NCBI RefSeq assembly: GCF_018991925.1
Contig: NW_024737068.1
Span: 8,425,337 to 8,489,336, forward strand
Length of the DNA: 64,000 nt
Reading direction: 5' to 3'
From: Homarus americanus
Lineage: Eukaryota; Arthropoda; Malacostraca; Decapoda; Nephropidae
Under the pieces are notes generated by a model. The model made no database searches, had not been told where the DNA came from, and saw only the letters and a program-made list of their open reading frames with translations. Position 1 is the stretch's first letter; the number at the start of each line of letters is the position of its first letter. Both the position numbers and the translations under genes were made by a program. Shown here one piece after another: positions 1 through 12,435 of this stretch.

Positions 1-46
1 TTCAAAATGTTATTGAAATTTGCAGAGAGGATCGAAGTTGTGTCTT

Positions 47-300
47 GCCAATCACTCGCTAGACAGACTCTGATTCACCAATTATCATCACTAATCACAG
101 TAGGATTAACTATAATATCTCCAATCTCTAGGTGACGACTTGAACTCGCCTCGCATTTAACAATCACTTGTTAGTCAGACTCTGGAGAACCTCTTAATCA
201 CATCTAATCAGTCCTAATCAGAGCGAAATCAACTGTAACTATGCTAATCCCCAGGGGATATTGGTATTCGTGACCTTCCAATCACTCATACGATGGACTC
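47..300. repeat. Degenerate ~110-bp repeat, three copies
   Basis: The phrase CAATCACT..CAGACTCTG recurs near 48, 159 and 268 with spacing of about 110 bases and many substitutions. It looks like an old decayed tandem repeat; the sequence between carries nothing else recognisable. Confidence 0.45.
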
Positions 301-344
301 TGGCCCACTGGTGAGTCTGTCATCAATACAGAAGAGTCCAGCCA

Positions 345-532
345 GCCTCCCTTCCCCCCACTATTCCTCCCTCCCTCCTCCATCCCCCTGTCCCTCCATC
401 CCACCATCCCTCCTTCCACCCTGCCTACCTCCATCATCCCTCCTTCCACCCCCCATCCCTCTCTCCCTCCCTCCACCATCCCTCCCTCTTCCCTCCCACC
501 CTCCCTCCCTCTCTCCCTCTCTCCCTCCCCAG
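345..532. repeat. Pyrimidine-rich CCCT/CCAT tract
   Basis: Almost pure C/T with scattered A, built from CCCTCCCT and CCATCC. Open frames on both strands here are low-complexity by-products. Confidence 0.85.
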
Positions 533-704
533 ACTTGTTACGACGAGACAACGTAGGTGACGCTCTAATTACGAGTCTTGGCTCGTGCGACTTTTTTGTG
601 ACTTAGTGTGAGGCAGTTGGTTTGTTATGGTGTCCACGTGCCACATTTTATGGTATTGAATTAGTTAGTTGTCTCTCTCTCGGTCTCTCTCTGTCTCCGT
701 GTCC

Positions 705-705
<1 letters not shown>

Positions 706-776
<71 letters not shown>
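706..776. repeat. (CT)n microsatellite
   Basis: About 35 uninterrupted CT dinucleotides, preceded by an imperfect TCTCTG-rich lead-in from about 671. Confidence 0.97.
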
Positions 777-779
<3 letters not shown>

Positions 780-923
780 CATGAGAAGAATGTGTGTCGT
801 CTTTTTTTCTCTATCCTCCAGGTGTCGTGTCATTCACCAAGTGGCTGTTTTGTTTCGATACGTTTAGTACTTTTTGTTACTATGTATTGAGAGTACTAGT
901 TGCTTACCCTGTTATTAGTACGC

Positions 924-925
<2 letters not shown>

Positions 926-956
<31 letters not shown>
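926..956. repeat. (GT)n microsatellite
   Basis: About 15 GT dinucleotides followed by a G-rich stretch to about 1020. Confidence 0.95.
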
Positions 957-957
<1 letters not shown>

Positions 958-1074
958 TAGGGGGTGGGGTGGGATGGGGAGATGGGGGAGGAGGTGTGTT
1001 TGGGTGGGGGGTGGAGTATGTTGAGGTGTTGCAAGGAGTGTAATTTGATTGTGGTATCGTACCTGGTGTTTCTT

Positions 1075-1075
<1 letters not shown>

Positions 1076-1122
<47 letters not shown>
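1076..1122. repeat. (CA)n microsatellite
   Basis: About 23 CA dinucleotides. It lies about 120 bases from the GT tract in opposite orientation, so the two could pair as a hairpin. Confidence 0.95.
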
Positions 1123-1123
<1 letters not shown>

Positions 1124-1648
1124 CAGGAACTTGTCAGCAGATGTTCACCTTACATCATCTGTTCTTATTATTACTCTATATCCTTCAATTCCTTTTATCC
1201 ATTTCCTATTTCTCTATACCGAATATATATGTTTACTTTCGGGTAAATAATAACATTTAAATATATCCTTCTCCATATACTAACACATATAAAAACACGT
1301 ATTCATAGACTTAAACAAAATATATATATATATATAAACAGGTATATGAAATTGCAGGTAGAGAACACAGTATTACCTCATCGGCCTCAAAAAACTAAGT
1401 AGTACTGAAGAGGTGAAGTAACAAGAACGATAATTTAGACTTTTATAGCGTTACGAAAAGTTTGTACGCGGATATAACGACGAAAGTTATCATCAGACGC
1501 CGTCATAAAACAGTCACCAGAACGTAATGGCAAAAGTGATGGGTGGCAGCTCATTGTATCGTAAAAGACGGCAGGTGAGTGTACAGGTGAGAATGGCAAC
1601 GGATATTATATAACACCATAAAGAAACCACATTTATCCTTTATAAACA

Positions 1649-1680
<32 letters not shown>

Positions 1681-3010
1681 ATAGATTTCAACATACCTCA
1701 GGCCTAGACAGACGTAGAATCCTCTGGTAGTTACAATTAATATGTGTTTGAGTATAGAAAACAATTAACCACTCAAATGACAATACGTTTAAGATTATGA
1801 AGAAAAGATAAAATGCCATCGAAGTGAATTGACTTACGATGTACTAGAAATTATAACCATTGTGTGTCTAGAACTTAAGCAGACCAAAAACTAATACACG
1901 ATTCGATAAGCTTTCTATGCAATATATATATATATATAATAAGAGAAACTAACTTATTCTTTATCAGATTCAACATGCACTGGACCCTCCGTGCAACATG
2001 TGTTAGGAGGTGACATGCAAGATGATGAGAGAGTTGTAAGATGCATGCAACAATTGTGAAAGTAAGGGGTAATGATTCACATTCTAGAAGACTCAGTATA
2101 CTCAAAACACAATAATGCTCGCTTGCAATTAGAACATAAAAGACTTATATTTACCAAGAGTCTGTACTGGTCCACGAGGAAAGAGTCACAGGTAGGAGAG
2201 GCATCAAACCGTACAGGTGTAAGTGTGATGGCGTCAACATAAACCAACACGAGAGCCTCTGGTATGATAATCTTCCTCTACTACAATGTCAACAACCCGG
2301 ATGATTATTTACCGGGAAAAACTGTGATTAACCCTCGAATTGGTCATTAGTTGAAAGAATACAAATCATTTAATAATGTGTGTCCTCCTTCCCTACATCC
2401 AAGGAAGTAAAACCCATTCGACTGGAAAATGATTATCAGTAAGTCAGTTGGGAAAGGTTGAGATAGATATATATATATATATAACATAAAGCATTGAAAG
2501 AAATGAATCAGGTTAGTGGTACGACTCACCCATATGTAAATCTATGGGGTGAATAACAGCTGAGGTTGAGTACAGTAATGATGCTCTTCCTGTGAGTCAA
2601 TGTATAGAGTTGGGTGAGTTTATAGACCGGAAAATAAAGAATCAGATTGGGGATTCGGTCTCTTTACGTATTGCTTACCACAGAGAGTGTGATTTGTGTA
2701 GAGAATGATGGATGGACAACTTGAGATCAGAGATTTGGAAGCGTAAGGATTTTATCACAGGAAAATGACTGAGGACTGAGATCATATGGTAATGTTGGCA
2801 AAATTTATGAGCTTAGAATGACTAGGAATAACTAACAATATATATATATATTTTATTACGGATATAAACCAAATAAGCTCTGGGTTCATAGTTTCAAGAT
2901 TCGTAAGTTTCAGGGCAATTTTGAAGTCATTTTTCCCGTCAGTTTGAGCCATTTTATGATAATTTCTCGAGTATACAGTTGAGGATTCACCCACCAACAG
3001 CATCTGGTTA
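1123..3010. other. AT-rich non-coding stretch
   Basis: No convincing gene. Short TA runs occur near 1320, 1921, 2466 and 2835 and a (GT)14 at 1651-1679. The few open frames are short and uncharacteristic. Confidence 0.7.
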
Positions 3011-3012
3011 TT

Positions 3013-3166
<154 letters not shown>

Positions 3167-3521
3167 TCCTTGACCACCGAAGGGTCAAGACGTACCTGGC
3201 GCTCCTCTCGGAGCAGCCAGGTCAACTGTTAAGTTGGCCCATACCAACCCCTCCCCTGAACCCTCCTCCCCACCGGAATATCAACATGTTCTCGCCAGAA
3301 GTTACCATTTCATTTAGGAAAGGAATGGAACCAGTGTTAAACAGAGGTGAACAGTGGTGAACAGTGCTTAAGTCAGTGAGAACAACTCAACAGTAACAGT
3401 TGTACCCAAGTTAACCTTCACACAGTGAGGTCCCAGGTACCCAGTGATAACGGCCCGTGAGACCCAACAACCAGCGATGTGTTAATCCGTCTACGATAGG
3501 AAGGCCTGGAACCACACCTCA

Positions 3522-3815
3522 CTCATATAACACCATCTGTGAGGGAATTACTACACCACGTGAGGCCCCTCATAACACCATATGTGAAGGAGTTACTACA
3601 CCACGTGAGGCCCCTCATAACACCATCTCTGAGGGAATTACTACACCACGTGAGGCCCCTCATAACACCATCTGTGAGGGAATTACTACACCACGTGAGG
3701 CCCCCATGCACCATCTGTGAGGGCTACTACACCACGAGCCCCTCATAACACCATCTACAGAGGGAATTGACATACCACGTGAGGCCCCTCATAACACCAT
3801 CTGTGAGGGAATTGG
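3522..3815 (+). repeat. 45-bp minisatellite, forward array
   Basis: About six copies of a 45-base unit containing AACACCATCTGTGAGGGAAT and CACCACGTGAGGCCC, the first four nearly identical and the last two with small deletions. The core CACGTG is a palindromic E-box hexamer. The reverse-complement family member lies at 4244-4377. Confidence 0.9.
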
Positions 3816-4030
3816 TGAGGCTTCCTCATAATTCTAATTTTTACTTAAACCATCGTAATAGTTTATAACTAATGAGTATTAGCTGGGTTGTAGAGACTTT
3901 TCAATAACAGTTGATTATTATTATTATTATTATTACACACACTTGTCCCTCTGTAACAGTAGTGTAAGGGTTTAGTGTCACGAAATATTGGACAGGAAAC
4001 TCTTCACTTAGGGCCTGAGTGACTGCTACT

Positions 4031-4031
4031 C

Positions 4032-4075
<44 letters not shown>
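4031..4075. repeat. (TAA)n microsatellite
   Basis: About 15 ATA/TAA triplets between the two inverted 45-bp minisatellite arrays; a shorter ATT run lies near 3917-3936. Confidence 0.95.
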
Positions 4076-4243
4076 TAACGGTTTATTGAAAGAATTCTGC
4101 AGCCCGAAGGTTGAAAATATACATTGGACATAAATGACTTATTACATACATTGGTGGTTTAACAAAAGCCTTCATTAGAGAAAGGTAAAGGAACATACAG
4201 TGAACATACAGATTAATGTAGGTGTTGAACAGCAAACACGTAG

Positions 4244-4509
<266 letters not shown>

Positions 4510-4936
4510 GACCTGGAGTAAAGCGGTAGATGATAAAAGAGAGAAGAATATTCTGAGAATGTTAACACTGACATTATGAAGATTCATTTTCAAAACATAA
4601 CTTCTAGATATATTGATTCCTAAGTGACTGTGGAGCTAGACACAAATATATCTATCGGCCTGTCTGACTGTCTGTCCGTCTGTGTCTATCGATCTAAATG
4701 TATAATGTATGAGTGTGTGTATAGTGTTTGTATACAGTATGACAAGTCTGTGGGATCAGCCAAGCATAAAAAGTACAAAATTTCCGGGAGAGGAAAACAC
4801 GTAATTTTGCGGCCTTTAGTGTGCTCAACAAAGGGGAAAATATATGTGTTTAACATCTATCAAACTGCAGGAACCATCCCCCAGTGCCAACAGACAAACT
4901 GCACCCCGACACCACGCACTTCCCGCCGACACCTGA

Positions 4937-5163
4937 CAGACTGGAGCATTGTTGTATCACGCAAGACTGTCTGGAGCATTGTCAAGATACATATTAACAG
5001 TGTGGCGCATTGTCAAGATACATATGCCAGTCTAGAATTATTGCCAACCTATGCATGACAGTCTGGAACATTGCCAACCTATGCATGACAGTCTGGAACA
5101 TTGCCAACCTATGCATGACAGTCTGGAACATTGCCAACCTATGCATGACAGTCTGGAACATTT
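4937..5163 (+). repeat. 30-bp minisatellite with decayed edge
   Basis: From 5043 there are four near-identical 30-base units containing GCCAACCTATGCATGACAGT and CTGGAACATT. Upstream, 4937-5042 holds three or four diverged units (CTGGAGCATTGT, GTGGCGCATTGT). The array therefore grades from old on the left to recent on the right. Confidence 0.9.
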
Positions 5164-5401
5164 CTGAAGCACGCATGGCTATCTTGATCAGCAAACAAAA
5201 TGGAAGGGATGAAATTAATAAAGTATTATGTCATTGTAGAAAATATTGGTTGAGAATTACTGTAACTATTTAACTCTACGTCATTGGTAACACTGTAAAG
5301 TTGATAGAGAGTTGAATAAGTAAATAAATAAGTAGATAGATAGGTAGATTGATAGAGTGATAGAGAGTTGGATAGACGGAATGATGCCGAGATAAATCAA
5401 T

Positions 5402-5411
5402 TGATAGACAG

Positions 5412-5469
<58 letters not shown>

Positions 5470-5470
5470 C
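5402..5470. repeat. (CAGA)n microsatellite
   Basis: About 16 CAGA units with two CGGA/CCGA variants; GATA-like runs precede it near 5330-5400. Confidence 0.95.
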
Positions 5471-5704
5471 GACAGACTATATTGCCTTGTTCTAGCTGAC
5501 GGAATAATATTTGCATAATTTCAAATTTACACAAGGTAGAAACTTCACGCATTTCCCGAGTCTAATTTATTTTTACAAAGTCACATTTACACAGAGTTAT
5601 GATTTACACTGACAGTAAATGACAGAGGAAAGAAGGACGAATGTGGAAATGTCTGGGAGTTGTGGTCAGGTGAGAGAAAAAGACAGAAAGAGAGATATAA
5701 AGAA

Positions 5705-5705
<1 letters not shown>

Positions 5706-5739
<34 letters not shown>

Positions 5740-5741
5740 GC
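5706..5741. repeat. (CAGA)n microsatellite
   Basis: About nine CAGA units. Confidence 0.93.
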
Positions 5742-5979
5742 CAGAAAAAGATGTAATTCAGGATTACATTTATCGTCGCTTTGAGTAATGAAGACAAGAC
5801 GAAACACCAAAAGAACGGGTGATTTTAAGGTAGCGGCTCCACAAAACAGGGAGCCTCATAACTCATCGTTAACTATTGTCAAAACAACGAGTGTTCTCAC
5901 AGCAGTCCAACACCATTAGTTACATCTGACAGTCTAAGTCGTGGGTCAGCATTACCACACATCCCCATCTGTTACACAC

Positions 5980-6290
5980 ACAGACATACACCCAGGTACA
6001 TATACACACACATACACACAGGTACATACACACACAAACATACACCCAGGTACATATACACACACATACACACAGGTACATACACACACAGACATACACC
6101 CAGGTACGTATACACACACATACACACAGGTATATACACACACAAACATACACCCAGGTACATATACACACACATACACACAGGTACATACACACACAGA
6201 CATACACCCAGGTACATATACACACACATACACACAGGTACATACACACACAAACATACACCCAGGTACATATACACACACACACATGAC
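5980..6290 (+). repeat. CA-rich 54-bp repeat with 108-bp higher-order dimer
   Basis: Six copies of a 54-base unit made of CATACACCCAGGTACATATA and a CA-rich half. The base before each CATACACCC block alternates strictly, CAGACAT then CAAACAT, through all six, so the true repeat is a 108-base dimer. Open frames on both strands are by-products. Confidence 0.88.
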
Positions 6291-6599
6291 CACCCTCCTG
6301 TAAAGTCTGTGTTGTTTATGATACAATCCTAGAGCGAAAACACGACTAAATTGTCACACCCCACCGTGACAGGCATAACTCTAATTGCGACTTCTTCACC
6401 TGCCTGTGGAAGCAAAGATGGACCGATTAGCATGGTCTAGGTAAAGAGGAAGCTCTGCACATGGATGAGAGACTTTAGAGATTGTGTTAACCCTCTCAGG
6501 ACGTAGTAGAGAGATAGATGATGGTATTGAATCTCTCAGGGCACAGAGAAGAATTGTGGAGGGTCCAGCGCTTGTGTGAAATCTTGTCATGTTTCACGG

Positions 6600-6660
6600 C
6601 TAACTACTGTGAGGTGAGGTTAGGTTATGGTTAGGTTAGGTTAGGTTAGGTTAGGCTAGG
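6600..6660 (+). repeat. Interstitial TTAGG tract
   Basis: About seven TTAGG units with TTATGG and CTAGG variants. TTAGG is the ancestral arthropod telomere repeat. Confidence 0.85.
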
Positions 6661-7800
6661 TTATTGATTTATATGTAATTTAATTACCTACATGATCGTT
6701 CATGGCCAGTGAGAAGTAACAAAAAGAGGTATGTGCTATTTCCATTTTGCAAATAGATTTCTGTTTAAATATAATACTTATATATTCTCATATCCTATAT
6801 ACATACCTTGAGTATATGCATGCATGTATAGTATGTGTATGGGTTGTGTATACGTCTGTGTTTATGAATAGGTTTGTATATATACATATGCTTAGAGAAC
6901 AAATATAAGGAGAATTTTACACCATAGTCATATATTTTACGCTGTTATTTACTCTATGTTTTACAACAGTCTTCATAATCCAGTACAGTCAAATACGTCA
7001 AGACAAATAGGAATAACGGCCTACACATCGTCTATAAATTACCAAGCACTTATAAATAATCTTTTCCATAAGATAAATACATTAAACCCCATTAAATCCA
7101 GTTTATTTACCGACAATCAGATGCTATCAAGAATACATCACAGTAAATCTCTGAGACCGTGTTAACATAATCAGTTCTCAAATACAATTATTATTACCCC
7201 GTTATGTAAATTCTGATGCATTTGACAACCAGGGTATTGGGGCATTGTTACAAGGTATATATTTTTTAGGAGCCATATATATTTTTTTGGTATTTTAAGG
7301 TGAAAATATGCCAGGTGTTCCCATTTATGAGTTGAACAGGTGTGTGGGGGTCCTGTTGATGATATACTTAACCCCAGATATATGACCCTGTGGAGGTGTA
7401 TAGGTCAGAGGGGGAGGAAGGTGGGATATATCATGTTAATTTTGGCTCGTGATGGTGGGTTATGGGCACTCGGGTGAAATATATCCACAAAAAAATAAAA
7501 ATAAAACTATATAAGTTGGTATATCCAAGTAGTGGTCTTGTTATGTCACTATTTATACATCTATATATGCTTATACGTATACAGTACATATATTCCTTTT
7601 TTCATATAAACTAAGTGAAGTTTCGTCTTTAAATTAATACATAAAAGTTTGATCTCATATTGAAATGTTTGTTGTGTTTCGGTAGTTGGTAATGGCTTGG
7701 TGTCTTACCTCCACGGGGACAAGATAACTCGTGGGCATGGGAGAGGAGAGGTGGTCAGGTCACCAAGTGTGAATAATTGATGTCTGTCGAGAAGTCAAGT
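6661..7800. other. AT-rich stretch without recognised features
   Basis: Complex AT-rich sequence; no gene, element ends or strong repeats seen. A short 69-codon frame at 6956-7165 has no recognisable product. Confidence 0.6.
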
Positions 7801-8200
7801 GATGAATCTACGGATAATAGATATTTTTGCGGATAATTGGTGATAAGTTTTTACAGGGTTGGGTAAGAAATGCCGATTATCTATTTATGTTAGGTTAGCC
7901 AAAAATCACGGATAATTGACTGTTACGATAATTTGATTTCTGCGGATAATTGAAGCCATGTAATGCTGGATTAACTAAAAACTCCGGATAATTGATATAT
8001 CCGGATAACCGATGACACGTAATGTTAGGATGGTCAACAATTGCGGACAACTGACACTAGTTATTGTTGGACTGTCAAAAACTATATGAAGAACTTCTGT
8101 TTGTAGATAACTGATATTATGTGTTAGTGAACTGGCCAAAAACTGCGAATCATTGACATTTGCGGTTATCGAAATTGCGGATAGTTGAGAGCCTACAGTT
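7801..8200 (+). repeat. Cryptic repeat of GCGGATAATTGA
   Basis: The motif GCGGATAATTGA or a close variant (CGGATAATTGAT, CGGATAACCGAT, GCGGACAACTGA, GCGGATAGTTGA) occurs about eleven times, often followed by a TGTTAG..AAAAACT segment at roughly 55-85 base spacing. It reads as a strongly diverged tandem array. Confidence 0.7.
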
Positions 8201-9184
8201 ATTCATTGTGTTGCAAAGGTAGTACTTATGATATACGTTAGCGGTCATTGCACAGGTGATCTTGCAACAGTGTGTAGAGAAAAAAGAAGAATTGCTTGAG
8301 AGAATAAATATGATTGAGATTTTGTACATAATAGGAAATAAAAGAAAATTTGAATGATTTAGAGAATTATGGAGAAACAGATGATAAAAGAATAGACATG
8401 AGGATAAAGACTTTAAATCTGATTAAAAAAAACATCAAGGAAGATACAAAGAAAGACATCGACTAAAGAAAATAATTGATAACGACAATTTATTCTCGAA
8501 GAAGATAATTCAATGTAGGAAGACGAAGAAGATGACCTGATAATATACAATTATACAGTTTATGTAGAAAAAAAAAAAATTAACTTTCAAGCTTATTAAC
8601 TAAAAAAAATTACAAAAGATAAAAAAATAAATAAACAATGATATAAGAATCTTTTAGTAATTAGAATGAATGTAAGAATTTGATATATTCTTTTAACCTT
8701 CTTATGATATGAGTGGCAAATAGGCAATTCAAACTACTAAGAATTCTTCAAGATATTTTATGACTGTGTGGGAATGAGTGCTGGGTGGATGGGGTGTAAG
8801 CGGGCCTTCTGATACTAAACGTGAGAATCTATCAAGGTTGTCGTCTCTTGCTGCGTGATAATATTTAATTTTTTTTTAACACTGGATAGGAATCGTGAGT
8901 GTCGGGGCAATTGTGATAACTCCCCAGTAACTCAGAACGGAAATTGTCGATCTTTTCCACATGATGAGGATGCTCTTCTGTCAGGCGAGTCACATAATCA
9001 CACATAATCGAATGAAATCACTTATTCAGAAACAACACTTAGAATTGAATCCTGACATAGACTCTAAGGAGGTGATTGATAAAGAGTGGTTTCAGGGTAA
9101 TGAGGTAAATAAAGTACGTACTGATAACTCGATTACCTAGAGAGCCGTAGTTACCAGCATGTAGCATAGAGAAGTAGTTACCCG
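8201..9184. other. AT-rich stretch without recognised features
   Basis: A-rich to 8700, then mixed sequence; no gene, RNA or element recognised. Confidence 0.6.
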
Positions 9185-9283
9185 CAGGATCTTCAGGGCT
9201 ACAGGGACAGGATATTCAGGACTACAGGGGCAGGATATTCGGGACTACAGGGACAGGATCTTCAGGCCTACAGGAGCAAGATA
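9185..9283 (+). repeat. 23-bp minisatellite, four copies
   Basis: Four units of CAGGATATTCAGGACTACAG plus GGG, with TCTTC/TATTC alternation. Confidence 0.88.
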
Positions 9284-9301
9284 TAGAAGAATCCAGCCGC
9301 C

Positions 9302-9377
9302 ATAGATAGATAGATAATAGATCGATTGATACACAGATAGATAGATAGATAGATAGACAGATAAATAGATAGATAGC

Positions 9378-9421
<44 letters not shown>
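9302..9421. repeat. (GATA)n microsatellite
   Basis: About 28 GATA units with scattered GACA, AATA and GCTA variants. Confidence 0.95.
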
Positions 9422-9603
9422 CTATTCTTAATTAAACAACTATCAAAATACTCAGGTAGAAACACAGGTAGCTATTTTCCTCGGATGACTAAACAAACAT
9501 TGGCTGCAGGTAATACTTACAGGTGGTGATAAATGACCTGTCATATATACCAGAGTTAAACACAACATATAACTCTCGCGTTAATCAGGTGAGACAAGGA
9601 GTC

Positions 9604-9782
9604 TTATAGTCCCTTAGTCCCCGCGGGTCTTATACTGTATAAGACCTGCGGGACTGGGGGACTACTGTATAAAACCCGATGGGGCTGAGGGACTACTTTA
9701 AGACCCGCAGGGACTGAGGGACTACTTTAAGACCCGCGGAGACAGAGGGACTACGAGCAGTCCCTCAGTCCCCGCGGGTCCA
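9604..9782. repeat. Palindrome-rich block of ~30-bp units
   Basis: A near-perfect palindrome has arms at 9616-9635 and 9637-9655 (core CCCGCGGGTCTTATAC). It is followed by about four direct units of roughly 30 bases containing GGGACTACTTTAAGACCCGC. A final inverted copy, 9760-9780, pairs with 9702-9722 with one mismatch in 21. Together they can fold into a large cruciform or RNA hairpin. It may be a MITE or a decayed foldback element; clear terminal direct repeats were not found. Confidence 0.8.
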
Positions 9783-10039
9783 CACAGTCTATGGCCTTCA
9801 GACTTCAATCATCTCTCGCTATTAATTATCTTACTGTGTAGGTCACGTAATTACTCGTATACAGTATATAGATGTATCATGGGTTTATACAATGATGTGT
9901 GTGTGTGTGTGTGATCTTTACATCGTAACCTTTAGCTGTGTTGAGATAGATAACTGTTGACTCAGTAGCAAGACACAGGCGGAGGTCGTTTATATTCCGG
10001 TGACAAAGTATCGTGAAGATCTCATAGCCTCGTTGGTTA

Positions 10040-10232
10040 ATTTGTGTTTGTTCGCTAATTCCTGTTTGTTCTGTAACTCGTTGCTCTCTTACTCATGTCT
10101 GCTGGCTAACTCTTGTGTGTGTGTGTTGTGTAACTCGTGTCTACTCGCTAACTCGTGTCTGCTCGCTAAGTCGTGTTTGCTCGCTAACTCGTGTCTACTC
10201 GCTAACTCGTGTCTACTCGCTAACTCGTTTCG
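10040..10232 (+). repeat. 18-bp minisatellite
   Basis: Seven or so units of GCTAACTCGTGTCTACTC, degenerate on the left and nearly perfect on the right. Because 18 is a multiple of three, it leaves an open frame repeating Leu-Leu-Ala-Asn-Ser-Cys, which is not evidence of a gene. Confidence 0.9.
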
Positions 10233-10266
10233 TCCAGTTTATTCCCAGCTTTACGAGGTGTCATAA

Positions 10267-11000
10267 AGGCATAGTAAGTATGGTGATAATGGTAATATTA
10301 CATGTAATAATAATATTTATTCTAGTTAATTATTCTTTATACCTGTAGTTTTATGGTGCTAATAAAATCCAAACTATATCATCTTTACATAGTCTCTTAA
10401 CAAGGTATAGAGGGACTAATAAAGTGAATATTATGATAGGCTGCCTGAGTCAGTCCAGTGTAAAGAAGTCTTCTGTACTAACTGATGGATGTTCTCTGTG
10501 TTTGAGGGATGTCGCTCCTTCAAGTGTGACTGAACGTAAACCATGAACAGTTGTTAGTAAGTAATTTTATATTTGTAAGTGTGAACTCACTTCCTTAATT
10601 TCTTATCTGGTGCCGATAACTAATTTTCAGAAATTTTCTCCTAGATGTGATGCTACAGTTAGCAATTATTGATGTAGTCATATTTCTTTAGTTTATCTCT
10701 AATGCAGTACGTATACTCGTGTATGCCAGCGACAACAGAGAGATGAAGTAAAGGTCAGCCAAGGCAGCAGTCGTCTCCCCCACCTGACAGGTATACCTGC
10801 TAACTAACTCTCTCTCTATTGTAAACTTTGGACGACAATATCAACCTTAAAGTTCAGACACATTTACCTCCATTATTTATGCTAATCATCAACGTTCAGG
10901 AGCAACCACTTCATAACTTTAATTTAGGTTGTTAAAAGTGTTTCTTATAACGTGCGTACTAAGGTTACAGTGTAGACCTTAATATATCTTTAAAAAAATA
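10267..11000. other. Stretch without recognised features
   Basis: Complex AT-rich sequence, no gene or element seen. Confidence 0.6.
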
Positions 11001-11005
11001 AAATG

Positions 11006-11117
<112 letters not shown>

Positions 11118-11250
11118 TTATGCTCTCAGTCCTTATATTAAAGTGTAATTCATCGTTTAGACCTTCAGTCGGGTCTGTTTATTTAATAATTCAAATTTAA
11201 ACTCTAATTTTTCCTGGGGTTAAAGTAAAAAATTATTCCCTATTTCTTCA

Positions 11251-11484
<234 letters not shown>

Positions 11485-11761
11485 GTACAGTACACCAGAA
11501 GAGGTTCAAATTAACATAAGGTCTGACCTGTGCCGTCTTAGATCCACAACATAACATCTGCCTCTGTAATACTAACCAGGATCACTGACGCTAAAACCCA
11601 TTTATATTAACCTTGTTTACTTTACTTGTAGACCCTCGGGATTATACACTCTTGTTTATTTCTCAGGAAGCCCAGTTGTTTTATCTCTTATTTATGCCTC
11701 ATAACGCTGCATTATAATGAGGTAGTTGTGTATTTATCCCTTGAATAACATGTTAATGTGA

Positions 11762-12160
11762 ATTACTGTTTGGGTGGAAGGGGAGGTTAGGCAGACAGGC
11801 AGGGGAAAAGTGAAGGCTGGAGGGAGTGAAAGAGAGAGAAAAGGAGGGAATGGGATGGTGGAAGGGTAAGAAGGTAAGATTGGGTGAGGTAGAGAGGGAA
11901 GGGGGGAGAGAGAGAAACATGGACAGACAGAGAAATGAATGGAGAGGGGAAGGGTGGCGGGGAAAAGGGGAGGAGGGAGAGAGGAAGCCAGGAAGTGAGA
12001 AAGGGATGGGGGGGGGAGGAAGAGAGGGAAAAGGGGAAGGAAGAACAGATGAAGTGAGGACAGGAGGAATGAAGAGAGTGAAGGAGGAACAGAGAAAAGA
12101 AGAGAGGAAGACAGGGAAGGAGAGAGGAAATGAGGAAAGGAGGATGAATGGGAGGTAGAC
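11762..12160 (+). repeat. 400-base purine-rich tract
   Basis: About 95 percent A/G on the plus strand (GGAAGGGG, GAGAGAGG and similar), without a fixed period. Open frames on both strands follow from composition. Confidence 0.88.
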
Positions 12161-12404
12161 CCTGGTTTCAGCTTACATACAACCATCGCGTGGGTGTGAC
12201 GTACATTTACATAAAACCCGTCAAATAATACCAGAGCTGTATTTCGGAATTAGGAGGATATTACTGTCAGCTTGGTAAGGCGAGATAATAAGTTAGCGGT
12301 ACTCTGGGAGGTCATTAAGGGCAATCAACAATCATTATAACTCGGGAATAATTCGGTAGACCAGAGATATTGATTATCTTCACCGTGTTTTGTTATGCCC
12401 CGTA

Positions 12405-12435
12405 TGGCTGGCTGGCTGGCTGGCTGACTGGCTGC
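12405..12435. repeat. (GGCT)n microsatellite
   Basis: About six GGCT units. Confidence 0.85.

Noticed and set aside
10000..10266. Open frame repeating Leu-Leu-Ala-Asn-Ser-Cys
   Set aside because: Produced by an 18-base tandem repeat; no signal, domain or splice support.
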